Shown here: in pieces, positions 42,510 through 48,832 of the stretch
Position numbering within the stretch: the first letter of the stretch is position 1
Layout: every line of letters begins with the position of its first letter
NCBI RefSeq assembly: GCF_029167375.1
Contig: NZ_JARFTP010000031.1
Location: 1 to 48,832, forward strand
DNA from: Tsukamurella sp. 8F
GTDB taxonomy: Bacteria > Actinomycetota > Actinomycetes > Mycobacteriales > Mycobacteriaceae
Reading direction: 5' to 3'
DNA: 48,832 nucleotides
The notes under the pieces: generated by a model
Database searches by the model: none
What the model was told of the DNA's origin: nothing
Seen by the model: only the letters and a program-made list of their open reading frames with translations
Translations under genes and position numbers: made by a program

Positions 42510-43808
42510 ATGACCGTCGTCGACTCACAGGCCGCGGAGAGCGGCGCGGGTGCCGTCTTGGACGGGCCTGCCCTGTGGCCCGCGCAGGCCCACACCCCGA
42601 CGGTGCTAGGTCGCCAGTTGGTCATCGACCGCGCGCAGGGCGCGTACGTCTATACCGCCGACGGACGTCGTCTCTTCGACGGGACCGCGGGGCTGTGGCA
42701 CGCCAACATCGGCCACTGCCATCCGGAACTCGCCCATGCCGCGTTCGACCAGATGAACAGGCTCGAGACCTACCACACGTTCGCACGCTTCGTGAACGAC
42801 AAGGCGCTGGCCCTGGGGGAGCGGCTCGCGGCGATCGCGCCGATCGAGCGCGCGAAGGTGATCCTGGGCTCCGGCGGATCCGACGCCATCGACGTCGCGT
42901 GCAAGCTGGCGCGCCGACACTGGCAGCGCGAGGGCCGCGCCGGCAAGACGATGATCGTCAGCCGCGAGTTCGCCTACCACGGGTTGCACGCCTATGGGAC
43001 GTCGATCGCCGGCCTGCCGTTCAACCGCGAGGGTTACGGCACCGAGTCGCTGGTGCCGGAGACCGCCCGCGTCCCCGTACACGACGCAGACGCGCTGGCG
43101 AGCCTCATCGACGAGGTCGGTGCCGACAACATAGCGGCGTTCATCACCGAGCCCGTGCAGGGCACCGGTGGTGTCAACCCGCCCGCCGACGGGTACCTGG
43201 AAGCCGTGCAGCGGCTGTGCCGCGACAACGACATACTGCTGATCCTCGACGAGGTGATCACCGGATTCGGCCGGGTGGGAACGATGTTCGCCGCCGAGCG
43301 ATACGGTGTGCGGCCGGACATGGTCACGTTCGCCAAAGGTGTCACGTCCGGCTACGCCCCGCTCGGCGGGGTGCTTGTGGCGCCCCGGATCTGGGAACCC
43401 TTCTATGTGGACGCGCCCGGGACGCCGATCTTCCGGCACGGCGCCACCTATGCGGGTCACGCGACCGCGGCGGCGGTCGCGCTCGCGCACCTCGACATCC
43501 TCGAGCGAGAGGAGCTCGTACCGCGTGTTCGGGAGCTCGAAACCGTTCTGCAGCAGTCGCTCGCGTCCATGGCGGAGCGGACCGACGGGGTCGTGGACGT
43601 CCGCGTTGCGGGACTACTCGGCGGAGTGACCCTGGCGGACCGCCTGTCGGCCGAGCGGGTGGCCGACGACCTGATCGAGACGGGCTTCATCTCGCGGCCG
43701 TTGCGCGGCAACACATTGCAGATCAGCCCGCCGTTCATCATCAGCGATGACGAGCTCGTCGGCTACGTCGACGCGATCGGCCGCGCAGTTGCGGAGGCGG
43801 ATCGATGA
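42510..43808 (+). CDS. Class III (omega) aminotransferase
   Basis: 432-residue PLP-dependent transaminase of fold type I, class III. PLP lysine Lys276 in [31 protein letters not shown] (247-260) and [15 protein letters not shown] are typical. Likely substrates are omega-amino acids or diamines such as putrescine, GABA or beta-alanine, with pyruvate or 2-oxoglutarate as acceptor; specificity is not readable. ATG at 42510 has CGGAGGAGGG upstream and is intact, although it starts 30 nt after the GC junction, so promoter and upstream partners are lost. It overlaps the aldehyde dehydrogenase by 4 nt (ATGA). Confidence 0.92.
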   Translation: MTVVDSQAAESGAGAVLDGPALWPAQAHTPTVLGRQLVIDRAQGAYVYTADGRRLFDGTAGLWHANIGHCHPELAHAAFDQMNRLETYHTFARFVNDKALALGERLAAIAPIERAKVILGSGGSDAIDVACKLARRHWQREGRAGKTMIVSREFAYHGLHAYGTSIAGLPFNREGYGTESLVPETARVPVHDADALASLIDEVGADNIAAFITEPVQGTGGVNPPADGYLEAVQRLCRDNDILLILDEVITGFGRVGTMFAAERYGVRPDMVTFAKGVTSGYAPLGGVLVAPRIWEPFYVDAPGTPIFRHGATYAGHATAAAVALAHLDILEREELVPRVRELETVLQQSLASMAERTDGVVDVRVAGLLGGVTLADRLSAERVADDLIETGFISRPLRGNTLQISPPFIISDDELVGYVDAIGRAVAEADR

Positions 43809-45265
43809 CCGTGACAGCTGTGGGTGCCCGTGAGGGGATGGCGATCGCCGACGGCGTGGTGGAGTCGCTCGGCCTGCCGTCGTCGGGCATAGACGTGCGC
43901 GACCCCGCGACGTCGGAGGTCATCGGGCGCGTACCGGATATCGATGTGCCGGGTGCGCTGTCCGCCGTCCATACCGCCGCGCGAGCCGGGGCCGAGTGGG
44001 CGCGGACCACACCGCGCGAGCGGTCCGATGCGCTGTACGCGTGGTGGCGACTGCTGGTCGACGATGCCGAGAGCATCGCCCATCTCATCACGCGCGAGAT
44101 GGGCAAGCCGCTCGCCGAGGCGCGCGGCGAGGTGAAGTACGGCAGCGACTTCGTGCGCTGGTATGCCGAGGAGGCCGTGCGCCCTGGTGGCGGATACCGC
44201 GACGCCCCCGACGGCGGAGCCAGCATCCTCACGCGCCGCTCACCGGTCGGTCTCGCGGTACTCATCACTCCGTGGAACTTCCCTCTGGCCATGGCGACTC
44301 GGAAGATCGCACCTGCCCTGGCGGCCGGGTGCCCAGCCGTCGTCAAGCCCGCGACCGCTACCCCGCTGACGACGTTGTACGCGGTCCAGCTGGCCCGGAA
44401 GGCAGGGATCCCGGAGGATCTCGTCCAAGTGGTGACGACGTCCGATTCGGGTGCCTTCAGCGAGGCGGTCCTGCGCCAGGAGCAGGTCCGGAAGGTGTCG
44501 TTCACCGGCTCGACCCCTGTGGGCCAGCGCCTCATGCGCCTCGCCTCCGAGAACGTACTGCGTTCGTCGATGGAGTTGGGCGGCAATGCTCCTCTGTTGG
44601 TCTTCGACGACGCCGACCTGGAGCGGGCGGTCGCCGGCGCGGTGGCGGCCAAGCTGCGGAACGGCGGTCAGTCGTGCATCGCCGCCAACCGGATCTACGT
44701 GCAGGACGGTATAGCCGACGATTTCGTCGCCGCGTTCGCTGCGCGCCTCGCCGAGACGAAGGTGGGCAGCGGTTTCGCGGAGGGCACCGCGGTCGGTCCC
44801 CTGATCGATGATCGCGCTGTCGCACAGATGAGTGCCCTCACCGACGACGCGCTCGCGCGCGGCGCGGTACTGCGGGCCGGCGGTGCCGCGGTGGGCGGCG
44901 AGGGCAGCTTCTTCGTCCCGACGGTGCTCGACCGTGTCCCGGGGGACGCAGACGTCGTGCGCTCCGAGATCTTCGGGCCGATCGCGGCGGTGCAGCGGTT
45001 CTCGACAGAGGAGGAGGTACTCGGCCGGGCGAACGACACCGAATACGGCCTCGCCGGTTACGTCTTCACCGAGAACCTGGACCGTGCACTCGACGTCGCC
45101 GACCGCCTTCAGACGGGGCTCGTGGGCATCAATCAGGGCGTCCCCTCCAATGCCGCAGCGCCTTTCGGCGGCATCAAACAGTCGGGACTGGGCCGAGAGG
45201 GAGGCGCCGAGGGGCTCGAGGAGTATCAGAACGTGCGGTTCTACAACATCGCGCGGCGCCGGTGA
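43805..45265 (+). CDS. NAD(P)-dependent aldehyde dehydrogenase (succinate-semialdehyde type)
   Basis: 486-residue ALDH. Catalytic Cys291 in GGQSCIAANRIYV and general base Glu257 in MELGGNAPLLVF. PWNFP (156-160), KPATATPLT and FTGSTPVGQRL form the cofactor pocket. Position and overlap (ATGA) with an omega-aminotransferase indicate that it oxidises the semialdehyde made by that enzyme, for instance succinate semialdehyde to succinate. The substrate assignment is an inference from pairing and the SSADH-like motifs. It ends about 50 bp before the PPOX gene, which has its own promoter. Confidence 0.92.
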   Translation: MTVTAVGAREGMAIADGVVESLGLPSSGIDVRDPATSEVIGRVPDIDVPGALSAVHTAARAGAEWARTTPRERSDALYAWWRLLVDDAESIAHLITREMGKPLAEARGEVKYGSDFVRWYAEEAVRPGGGYRDAPDGGASILTRRSPVGLAVLITPWNFPLAMATRKIAPALAAGCPAVVKPATATPLTTLYAVQLARKAGIPEDLVQVVTTSDSGAFSEAVLRQEQVRKVSFTGSTPVGQRLMRLASENVLRSSMELGGNAPLLVFDDADLERAVAGAVAAKLRNGGQSCIAANRIYVQDGIADDFVAAFAARLAETKVGSGFAEGTAVGPLIDDRAVAQMSALTDDALARGAVLRAGGAAVGGEGSFFVPTVLDRVPGDADVVRSEIFGPIAAVQRFSTEEEVLGRANDTEYGLAGYVFTENLDRALDVADRLQTGLVGINQGVPSNAAAPFGGIKQSGLGREGGAEGLEEYQNVRFYNIARRR

Positions 45266-45275
45266 CCCGTCGTCC

Positions 45276-45306
45276 TTGACCTCAACCCGAGTCGAGGTCG
45301 TAGCGT
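45276..45306 (+). promoter_or_regulatory. MerR/SoxR-type promoter and operator for the PPOX gene
   Basis: TTGACC (45276-45281) and TAGCGT (45301-45306) are separated by 19 bp, the long spacing used by MerR-family activators. Within it a dyad GACCTC...GAGGTC (45278-45299) is centred, with 8 of 10 arm positions matching. The ATG is 7 nt after the -10 hexamer. No MerR gene is in this window. Confidence 0.55.
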
Positions 45307-45313
45307 CGGCGGC

Positions 45314-45766
45314 ATGTTCACCGACTACGAGCTCGAATACCTCTCCGGCCAGCACCTGGGGCGGCTCGCCACCGCGGCACCCGATGGGACGCTACAGGTC
45401 AGCCCCGTCGGGTTCGGCGTCAACGAATCCCTCGGGACCATCGACATCGGGGGGTACAACATGGAGCGGAGCCGCAAGTTCCGCAACGTGCGTGACAACG
45501 GGCGGGTCGCGTTCGTGGTCGACGACGTCTACTCGACCGATCCGTGGCGCGTGCGCTTCCTCGAGATCCGGGGGACCGGAGAGGCACTCGCCGATCCCGA
45601 GGACTCCAGGGGGCACGCGGGTGCCGGGCCGATCATTCGGGTGTATCCGGCGCGCATCCTCACGCTCGCGCTGCTGCCGGGCGACCTCGACACCGAGCCG
45701 CATCTCGTCGGTATGCGCAGCCGCGACGTCGGTGTCGCCCGGACGGAGGGCCGACAGACGGGCTAG
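45314..45766 (+). CDS. PPOX-class (split-barrel) F420/FMN-binding oxidoreductase
   Basis: 150-residue split beta-barrel flavin/deazaflavin-binding protein of the pyridoxamine-phosphate-oxidase superfamily. Core: LEYLSGQHLGRLATAAPDGT, GYNMERSRKFRNVRDNGRVA and WRVRFLEIRGTGEAL. Actinobacterial members include F420-dependent reductases and haem-degrading enzymes; which applies here is not known. ATG at 45314 is leaderless-like, 7 nt after TAGCGT, and the promoter has MerR-type 19-bp spacing. Its stop codon overlaps that of the convergent Cys-rich gene (CTAG). Confidence 0.87.
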   Translation: MFTDYELEYLSGQHLGRLATAAPDGTLQVSPVGFGVNESLGTIDIGGYNMERSRKFRNVRDNGRVAFVVDDVYSTDPWRVRFLEIRGTGEALADPEDSRGHAGAGPIIRVYPARILTLALLPGDLDTEPHLVGMRSRDVGVARTEGRQTG

Positions 45767-46017
45767 ACGGACTCGCGAGTCCGGCTGGTGCGGTCGTTCA
45801 GGGCGCCGTGGCCGTCCCGTCTCGCGCAGTGGGCACAGCAGAACACATCCGCGTCGACCTGCACCCCGTGCCCCAGGACGCGGCATCCGCACGACGCACA
45901 CGTCGGGGCGAGAGCGGTGATGGCGCACTCGAAACTGTCGAACTGCCAAGCGGTTCCGTTATGGATGACCGTGAACGCGGCGTCGTAGTCGTTGCCGCAC
46001 GTGTGGCATGTGGTCAT
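45763..46017 (-). CDS. Small Cys-rich zinc-binding protein (metallothionein-like)
   Basis: 84-residue protein with nine cysteines (residues 4, 7, 31, 40, 43, 45, 60, 61, 64) and nearby histidines: CHTCGND, SFECAI, CASCGCRVLGHGV, CCAHCAR. The pattern resembles actinobacterial proteins labelled prokaryotic metallothionein and can bind zinc or other metals. A redox- or metal-buffering stress function is plausible. It is the third gene of a minus-strand trio (72-residue protein, CBS protein, this gene), 10 nt after the CBS stop. The stop codon overlaps the convergent PPOX stop. The exact family is uncertain. Confidence 0.75.
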   Translation of the reverse strand: MTTCHTCGNDYDAAFTVIHNGTAWQFDSFECAITALAPTCASCGCRVLGHGVQVDADVFCCAHCARRDGHGALNDRTSRTRESV

Positions 46018-46027
46018 GCGCGTCTCC

Positions 46028-46444
46028 TCAGTCGTATGACAGAGCGGTGATCAGGTCACCGACGGTCGGCTCGGACAACGTTCGCGCGACATCGGCCTGG
46101 GCGATGATGCCGACGAGGCGGTGACCGTCGATGACGGGGATACGCCGCACCCGGTGGTGGCACATGGTGGCGAGCAGGTCGCCCGTGTCGTCGTCGGCGC
46201 CGATGGTGACCGCCTCGCCCTGCGCCGGTTCACCGGCGTGGACGGTGGCCGGATCGTGCCCGCGGGCGATCACCTTGGTGACTATGTCGCGGTCTGTGAC
46301 GACACCCTCGAGGCGATCGTCCTTGCCGCACACCGGCAACGATCCGACGTGCTGTTCGTTCATGATGCGTGCGGCATCCTGCGCGGTGGCGGTGCTGTCG
46401 ACGCATTGGACACGCGGATGCATGATCTCGCGGGCTGTCGTCAT
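46028..46444 (-). CDS. CBS-domain pair protein
   Basis: 138-residue protein consisting of two CBS motifs (Bateman module): TAREIMHPRVQCVDSTATAQ and then RLEGVVTDRDIVTKVIARG; second GEAVTIGADDDTGDLLATM and RIPVIDGHRLVGIIAQADVA. Stand-alone CBS pairs bind adenine nucleotides and are often induced in hypoxia or stress in mycobacteria. The ATG at 46444 overlaps the stop of the upstream 72-residue gene (ATGA). In a stress-type operon led by sigma-F/B-like promoters. Confidence 0.9.
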   Translation of the reverse strand: MTTAREIMHPRVQCVDSTATAQDAARIMNEQHVGSLPVCGKDDRLEGVVTDRDIVTKVIARGHDPATVHAGEPAQGEAVTIGADDDTGDLLATMCHHRVRRIPVIDGHRLVGIIAQADVARTLSEPTVGDLITALSYD

Positions 46445-46659
46445 GATGTCTCTCCTCTCTCGGCCTGGACCGGTCGGCGGGAGTCGTCGGATGCCTGCAG
46501 ACTCTCGGCGACCCGCATGGAGACGGTGCGCCTGGGACCTCCGGCGAGCGGCTCGAGCTCGACGTAGCTGAACGGCGCGCGGCGGATCGCCGCGACGCGG
46601 TACTGCACGCGCCGGCCCGTGGTCGACGGGGTACTCAATCGTGTTCCGCGTGTGATCAT
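46441..46659 (-). CDS. Small protein of unknown function, first gene of the CBS operon
   Basis: 72 residues, basic and Ser/Arg-rich: TRGTRLSTPSTTGRRVQYRV, then APFSYVELEPLAGG and VSMRVAESLQ. I do not recognise the family. That it is real is supported by a strong GGAAGGGAG Shine-Dalgarno, a 4-nt ATGA overlap with the CBS gene, and sigma-F/B-type promoters upstream. The C-terminal 15 residues are rich in charged residues and likely unstructured. A small DNA- or RNA-binding role is conceivable but unsupported. Confidence 0.7.
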   Translation of the reverse strand: MITRGTRLSTPSTTGRRVQYRVAAIRRAPFSYVELEPLAGGPRRTVSMRVAESLQASDDSRRPVQAERGETS

Positions 46660-46713
46660 GTGGCGCTCCCTTCCGAGCGATCGGCCCGGTGCCTGTCCCG
46701 GGTCGGCCTTCGG

Positions 46714-46738
46714 GTACCCGCGGTCGTGCGCGACAAAC
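46714..46738 (-). promoter_or_regulatory. Sigma-F/B-type promoter for the CBS operon
   Basis: On the minus strand GTTT (46738-46735), a 15-bp spacer and GGGTAC (46719-46714), about 55 bp before the 72-residue gene's ATG. Matches the GTTT-N14-17-GGGTA(C/T) consensus of actinobacterial sigma-F/sigma-B promoters. Confidence 0.65.
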
Positions 46739-46761
46739 CCCGTCCCGTGGGATTCGTGGAC

Positions 46762-46806
46762 GTTTGGCGCCTGGACTCGTGGGTACCCGGCGTCCAGCCG
46801 TCAAAC
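46762..46806. promoter_or_regulatory. Bidirectional sigma-F/B-type promoter for csbD and the CBS operon
   Basis: Plus strand: GTTT (46762-46765), 15 bp, GGGTAC (46781-46786). Minus strand: GTTT (46806-46803), 14 bp, GGGTAC (46788-46783). Both use the same GGGTACCC palindrome (46781-46788) as the -10. csbD begins about 45 bp downstream on the plus strand. Confidence 0.65.
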
Positions 46807-46831
46807 CCCGAAATGAAAGGGAGGGATATCG

Positions 46832-47074
46832 ATGGCAGAGAACACCGGCCCCGCGGAGGCAGCGAAGGGTCTCACCGAGGACGTGAAGGGCAAGGCCAAG
46901 GAAGCCGCCGGCACCGTGTTCGGCCGGGACGACCTGGTCGACGAGGGCCGCGCCCAGCAGGACAAGGCCGCCGACCAGCGTCAGGCGGCCGAGCACGAGG
47001 CGAAGGCCGAGAAGAAGCGCATGGATGCCGAGAACGCCGAGGCCGGGCAGGCCGACGCGCAGCGGCAGCGCTGA
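46832..47074 (+). CDS. CsbD-family stress protein
   Basis: 80-residue hydrophilic, Ala/Lys/Glu/Gln-rich protein. N-terminal EAAKGLTEDVKGKAKEAAGT resembles CsbD, a sigma-B-dependent general stress protein in Bacillus and abundant in actinobacteria; the second half (QDKAADQRQAAEHEAKAEKK) is a charged helix. Molecular function unknown. ATG at 46832 with AAAGGGAGGG upstream. A sigma-F/B-type promoter lies about 45 bp before the start. A 10-bp-stem hairpin follows. Confidence 0.85.
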   Translation: MAENTGPAEAAKGLTEDVKGKAKEAAGTVFGRDDLVDEGRAQQDKAADQRQAAEHEAKAEKKRMDAENAEAGQADAQRQR

Positions 47075-47083
47075 CCGGCCGGC

Positions 47084-47118
47084 GAGGTGGCGGGCGCCCG
47101 TCGGGCATCCGCCACCTC
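47084..47118 (+). terminator. Hairpin terminator after csbD
   Basis: GAGGTGGCGG (47084-47093) and CCGCCACCTC (47109-47118) form a perfect 10-bp stem, with a smaller GCCCG/CGGGC stem inside the loop. 9 nt after the csbD stop; no T-run. Confidence 0.6.
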
Positions 47119-47197
47119 CGCACGTCGAGCGCGGGTGCCCGTTGGGCGTGGGGGACGTGACGACGCGGCCGCGAAGACGTTGTGGACGTCCGTACGG

Positions 47198-47223
47198 GTT
47201 TGCGCTGACGACGAGCAGGGTAG
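47198..47223 (+). promoter_or_regulatory. Sigma-F/B-type promoter for dps
   Basis: GTTT (47198-47201), 16 bp, GGGTAG (47218-47223), about 73 bp before the dps ATG. Same class as the csbD/CBS promoters. Confidence 0.55.
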
Positions 47224-47296
47224 GCCTTTCGGAAGCGCTGCCCGGTCGGCACGAGCCGGCAGGGTGGACGACCGGAGCGACAGGAAGGACCACAAG

Positions 47297-47869
47297 ATGA
47301 CCACGACAGAGCATCCCGTCCCGGGCACTATCGAGTTCACCGTGCCTGGAATGGCGGACGGCGACGCACGATCCGTCGTCGACATCCTCCAGGACCGGCT
47401 GAATGCGCTCAACGATCTGGCGTTGACGCTCAAGCACATCCACTGGAACGTGGTCGGGCCTCAGTTCATCGCGGTGCACACGATGCTCGATCCCCAGGTC
47501 GACGCCGTGCGCCTGATGGCCGACGAGACCGCCGAGCGCATCGCCGCTCTGGGTGGGGTGCCGGTCGGGACTCCCGGTGCGCTTGCGGCGCAGCGTGGCT
47601 GGGACGACTACGACCTGGGTCGAGCCGATGCCATCGCCCATATGGGCGCGCTCGACGTGGTCTATGCGGGCGTCATCGAGGCGCATCGGCGGGCGATCGC
47701 CGATACGGAGGGCCCGGACCCGGTCACTCAGGACATGCTCATCGGGCAATCGCACCGGCTCGAGCAGTTCCACTGGTTCGTGCGGGCGCATCTGGAGGGT
47801 CCGAGCGGAACCCTCACGACTGCTGGCGCGGACACGGAGCGGACCGCCGCTCAACGCGCGCAGTCGTGA
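47297..47869 (+). CDS. dps: Dps ferritin-like DNA-protection protein
   Basis: 190-residue Dps-family miniferritin. Ferroxidase ligands expected in KHIHWNVVGPQFIAVH, DAVRLMADETAERIAALGG, as in other Dps dodecamers. It binds DNA and oxidises iron with peroxide, protecting DNA in stress. The N-terminus is slightly extended (about 25 residues before the core), which may carry DNA-binding lysines/arginines or not. ATG at 47297 has AGGAAGGACC upstream. Preceded by a GTTT-N16-GGGTAG promoter. pfpI follows after 35 nt. Confidence 0.92.
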   Translation: MTTTEHPVPGTIEFTVPGMADGDARSVVDILQDRLNALNDLALTLKHIHWNVVGPQFIAVHTMLDPQVDAVRLMADETAERIAALGGVPVGTPGALAAQRGWDDYDLGRADAIAHMGALDVVYAGVIEAHRRAIADTEGPDPVTQDMLIGQSHRLEQFHWFVRAHLEGPSGTLTTAGADTERTAAQRAQS

Positions 47870-47904
47870 GGCGCCGCTACCGCACAGCGAGAAGGAGGAG
47901 ACAC

Positions 47905-48465
47905 GTGGTAGACGACATGCAGGGCAAGACGGTCGCGTTCCTGGTCGCACCCGAAGGTGTCGAGCAGGTCGAGTTGACGGAGCCTTGGCGTGCGGTCGAG
48001 AGCATAGGCGTCACACCGTGCCTGGTGTCCACACAGGCGGGGTCGGTGCAGGCGTACCGTCATCTCGACCGCGCGGACACGTTCCCGGTCGAGATGACGG
48101 TGGACGACGTCGTTGCAGACAGATTCGACGCACTCGTCCTGCCTGGCGGGGTGGCGAATCCCGACTACCTGCGCACTATTCCGGGTGCGGTCGGCTTCAC
48201 GCGCCGGTTCTTCGAACTCGGCAAGCCGGTCGCCGTCATCTGCCACGGGCCGTGGACCCTCGTCGAGGCGGGAGTCGTGGACGGACGCTCCCTCACCTCA
48301 TGGCCGAGCTTGCGCACAGATATCAGCAACGCCGGTGGGCACTGGACGGACAAGGCCGTGGTCACCTGCACGAGGGGACCTAACACGCTGATCTCGAGTC
48401 GCATGCCGGACGACCTGCCGGAGTTCTGCGCGACGCTCCGCGCAGAACTGCGGGGCGCGGAATAG
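47905..48465 (+). CDS. DJ-1/PfpI-family protein
   Basis: 186-residue DJ-1/PfpI glutamine-amidotransferase-like protein. Nucleophile Cys113 in AVICHGPWTLV and a conserved Glu20 near the N-terminus (APEGVEQVE). Such proteins act as deglycases, proteases or glyoxalases; the exact activity is not known. GTG start at 47905, with GAAGGAGGAG 5 nt upstream. It follows dps closely on the same strand and is probably in the same stress operon. Confidence 0.9.
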   Translation: MVDDMQGKTVAFLVAPEGVEQVELTEPWRAVESIGVTPCLVSTQAGSVQAYRHLDRADTFPVEMTVDDVVADRFDALVLPGGVANPDYLRTIPGAVGFTRRFFELGKPVAVICHGPWTLVEAGVVDGRSLTSWPSLRTDISNAGGHWTDKAVVTCTRGPNTLISSRMPDDLPEFCATLRAELRGAE

Positions 48466-48481
48466 CATTGCGGCCCGCCGA

Positions 48482-48832
48482 CTACAGCAGGGCGTCGGCG
48501 GCAAGGCGCCAGTCTGCGCGGGGTGCGACGTCCATCGACGGCCCGAGCACCTGGAGCAGTACCGTGTCGGCGCCTGCGTCGAGGTGATCTCGAACCCTTG
48601 CGGCAGTCGCGTCGAGACCGTGGGTGACGAGCGCGGACTTGAGTCGATCGCTGCCCCCTCGCACGAAGTCCTCCTCCGAGAAGCCTTGGCGCACCCAGGA
48701 TCTGCGGTAGTTGGGAAGCCCTGTGTAGACGTTCAGGTGATCGTGCGCGCGGCGACGCCACTCGTCGCCGTCGGCGGTGGGATCGATCACGCACGCCTGC
48801 TCCACCGCAAGCAGCCGGGCCCCGCCGCCCGC
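48482..48832 (-). CDS. F420-dependent LLM-class oxidoreductase, C-terminal part (partial)
   Basis: Partial gene: 116 codons are open to the window's last base and the real start lies outside. The C-terminal region of an LLM (luciferase-like monooxygenase) TIGR03620-type protein: ARLLAVEQACVIDPTADGDE, HLNVYTGLPNYRRSWVRQGF, GGSDRLKSALVTHG and HLDAGADTVLLQVLGP. The stop TAG is at 48482-48484. It converges on pfpI with a 16-bp gap. Confidence 0.85.
   Translation of the reverse strand, partial: AGGGARLLAVEQACVIDPTADGDEWRRRAHDHLNVYTGLPNYRRSWVRQGFSEEDFVRGGSDRLKSALVTHGLDATAARVRDHLDAGADTVLLQVLGPSMDVAPRADWRLAADALL

Noticed and set aside
42104-43750. A 548-codon open frame joining rplA to a C-terminal extension
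   Set aside because: After codon 91 of rplA the frame runs through the GC tract and then across the aminotransferase in a wrong frame with Arg/Pro-rich nonsense; the aminotransferase in the other frame is clearly real.

Overview
The window is high-GC actinobacterial chromosome. It most likely comes from a mycolic-acid-containing actinomycete (order Mycobacteriales). The evidence is a full-length hadA-hadB dehydratase pair, a mycobacterial-style menaquinone locus, an MgtA-type mannosyltransferase, GTG starts, and many leaderless promoters (TANNNT 6-8 nt before ATG/GTG). Gene order parallels two Mycobacterium tuberculosis segments as I remember them: Rv0528-Rv0566c (resB, ccsA, menA, menE, DUF3349, pitA, menB, menD, DUF3592, mgtA, menG, grcC1, htpX, yajQ) and Rv0634B-Rv0641 (rpmG, hadA, hadB, trpT, secE, nusG, rplK, rplA). 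hadC and the usual mycobacterial insertions are missing, so a non-mycobacterial genus such as Tsukamurella or Gordonia is plausible. The genus cannot be fixed from this sequence alone.

Layout. 1-2.5 kb: end of a cytochrome c maturation operon (resB-ccsB). 2.6-6.6 kb: BldC-like regulator, DUF4229 protein, PRC/DUF2382 stress protein, menA, panB. 6.6-13.5 kb: a lipid or ketone catabolism block on the minus strand (Baeyer-Villiger-type monooxygenase, di-iron-like protein, SDR, then acyl-CoA dehydrogenase and rhodanese) with a divergent TetR regulator and a palindromic operator. 13.5-18.3 kb: ABC1 kinase, menE, two DUF3349 paralogues, a small membrane protein and pitA with a PHO-box-like promoter. 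18.5-26 kb: EmbR-like regulator, globin, GGDEF protein, menB, an iron-box-controlled siderophore esterase, and a short UvrA. 26-28.5 kb: enoyl-reductase-like protein and a divergent AbrB-type membrane protein/MarR pair with twin operators. 29-35 kb: menD-DUF3592-mgtA-menG-polyprenyl synthase-htpX. 35-38 kb: DHA2 efflux pump with a divergent double-Lrp regulator, then yajQ. 38.2-42.4 kb: tRNA-Tyr/Thr/Met, rpmG, hadAB, tRNA-Trp, secE, nusG, rplK and the 5' part of rplA.

At 42.44-42.48 kb rplA breaks off inside a 39-nt run of pure G/C homopolymers. Beyond it lies an unrelated aminotransferase-aldehyde dehydrogenase operon, so this is either an assembly join or a real rearrangement. The last 3.5 kb is a stress island (PPOX protein, Cys-rich protein, CBS protein, small unknown protein, CsbD, Dps, PfpI). 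Several of its genes are preceded by sigma-F/sigma-B-type promoters (GTTT-N14-16-GGGTA). It ends in a partial F420-type LLM oxidoreductase.

How the genes work together. Menaquinone synthesis (menA, E, B, D, G plus the side-chain synthase) and cytochrome c maturation supply the respiratory chain. HadAB feeds mycolate elongation. The Dps/CsbD/CBS island and the iron-box esterase connect to oxidative stress and iron. The strongest leads are the rplA junction, the stress-promoter island, the di-iron motif in the so-called metal-dependent hydrolase, and several well-formed operators.
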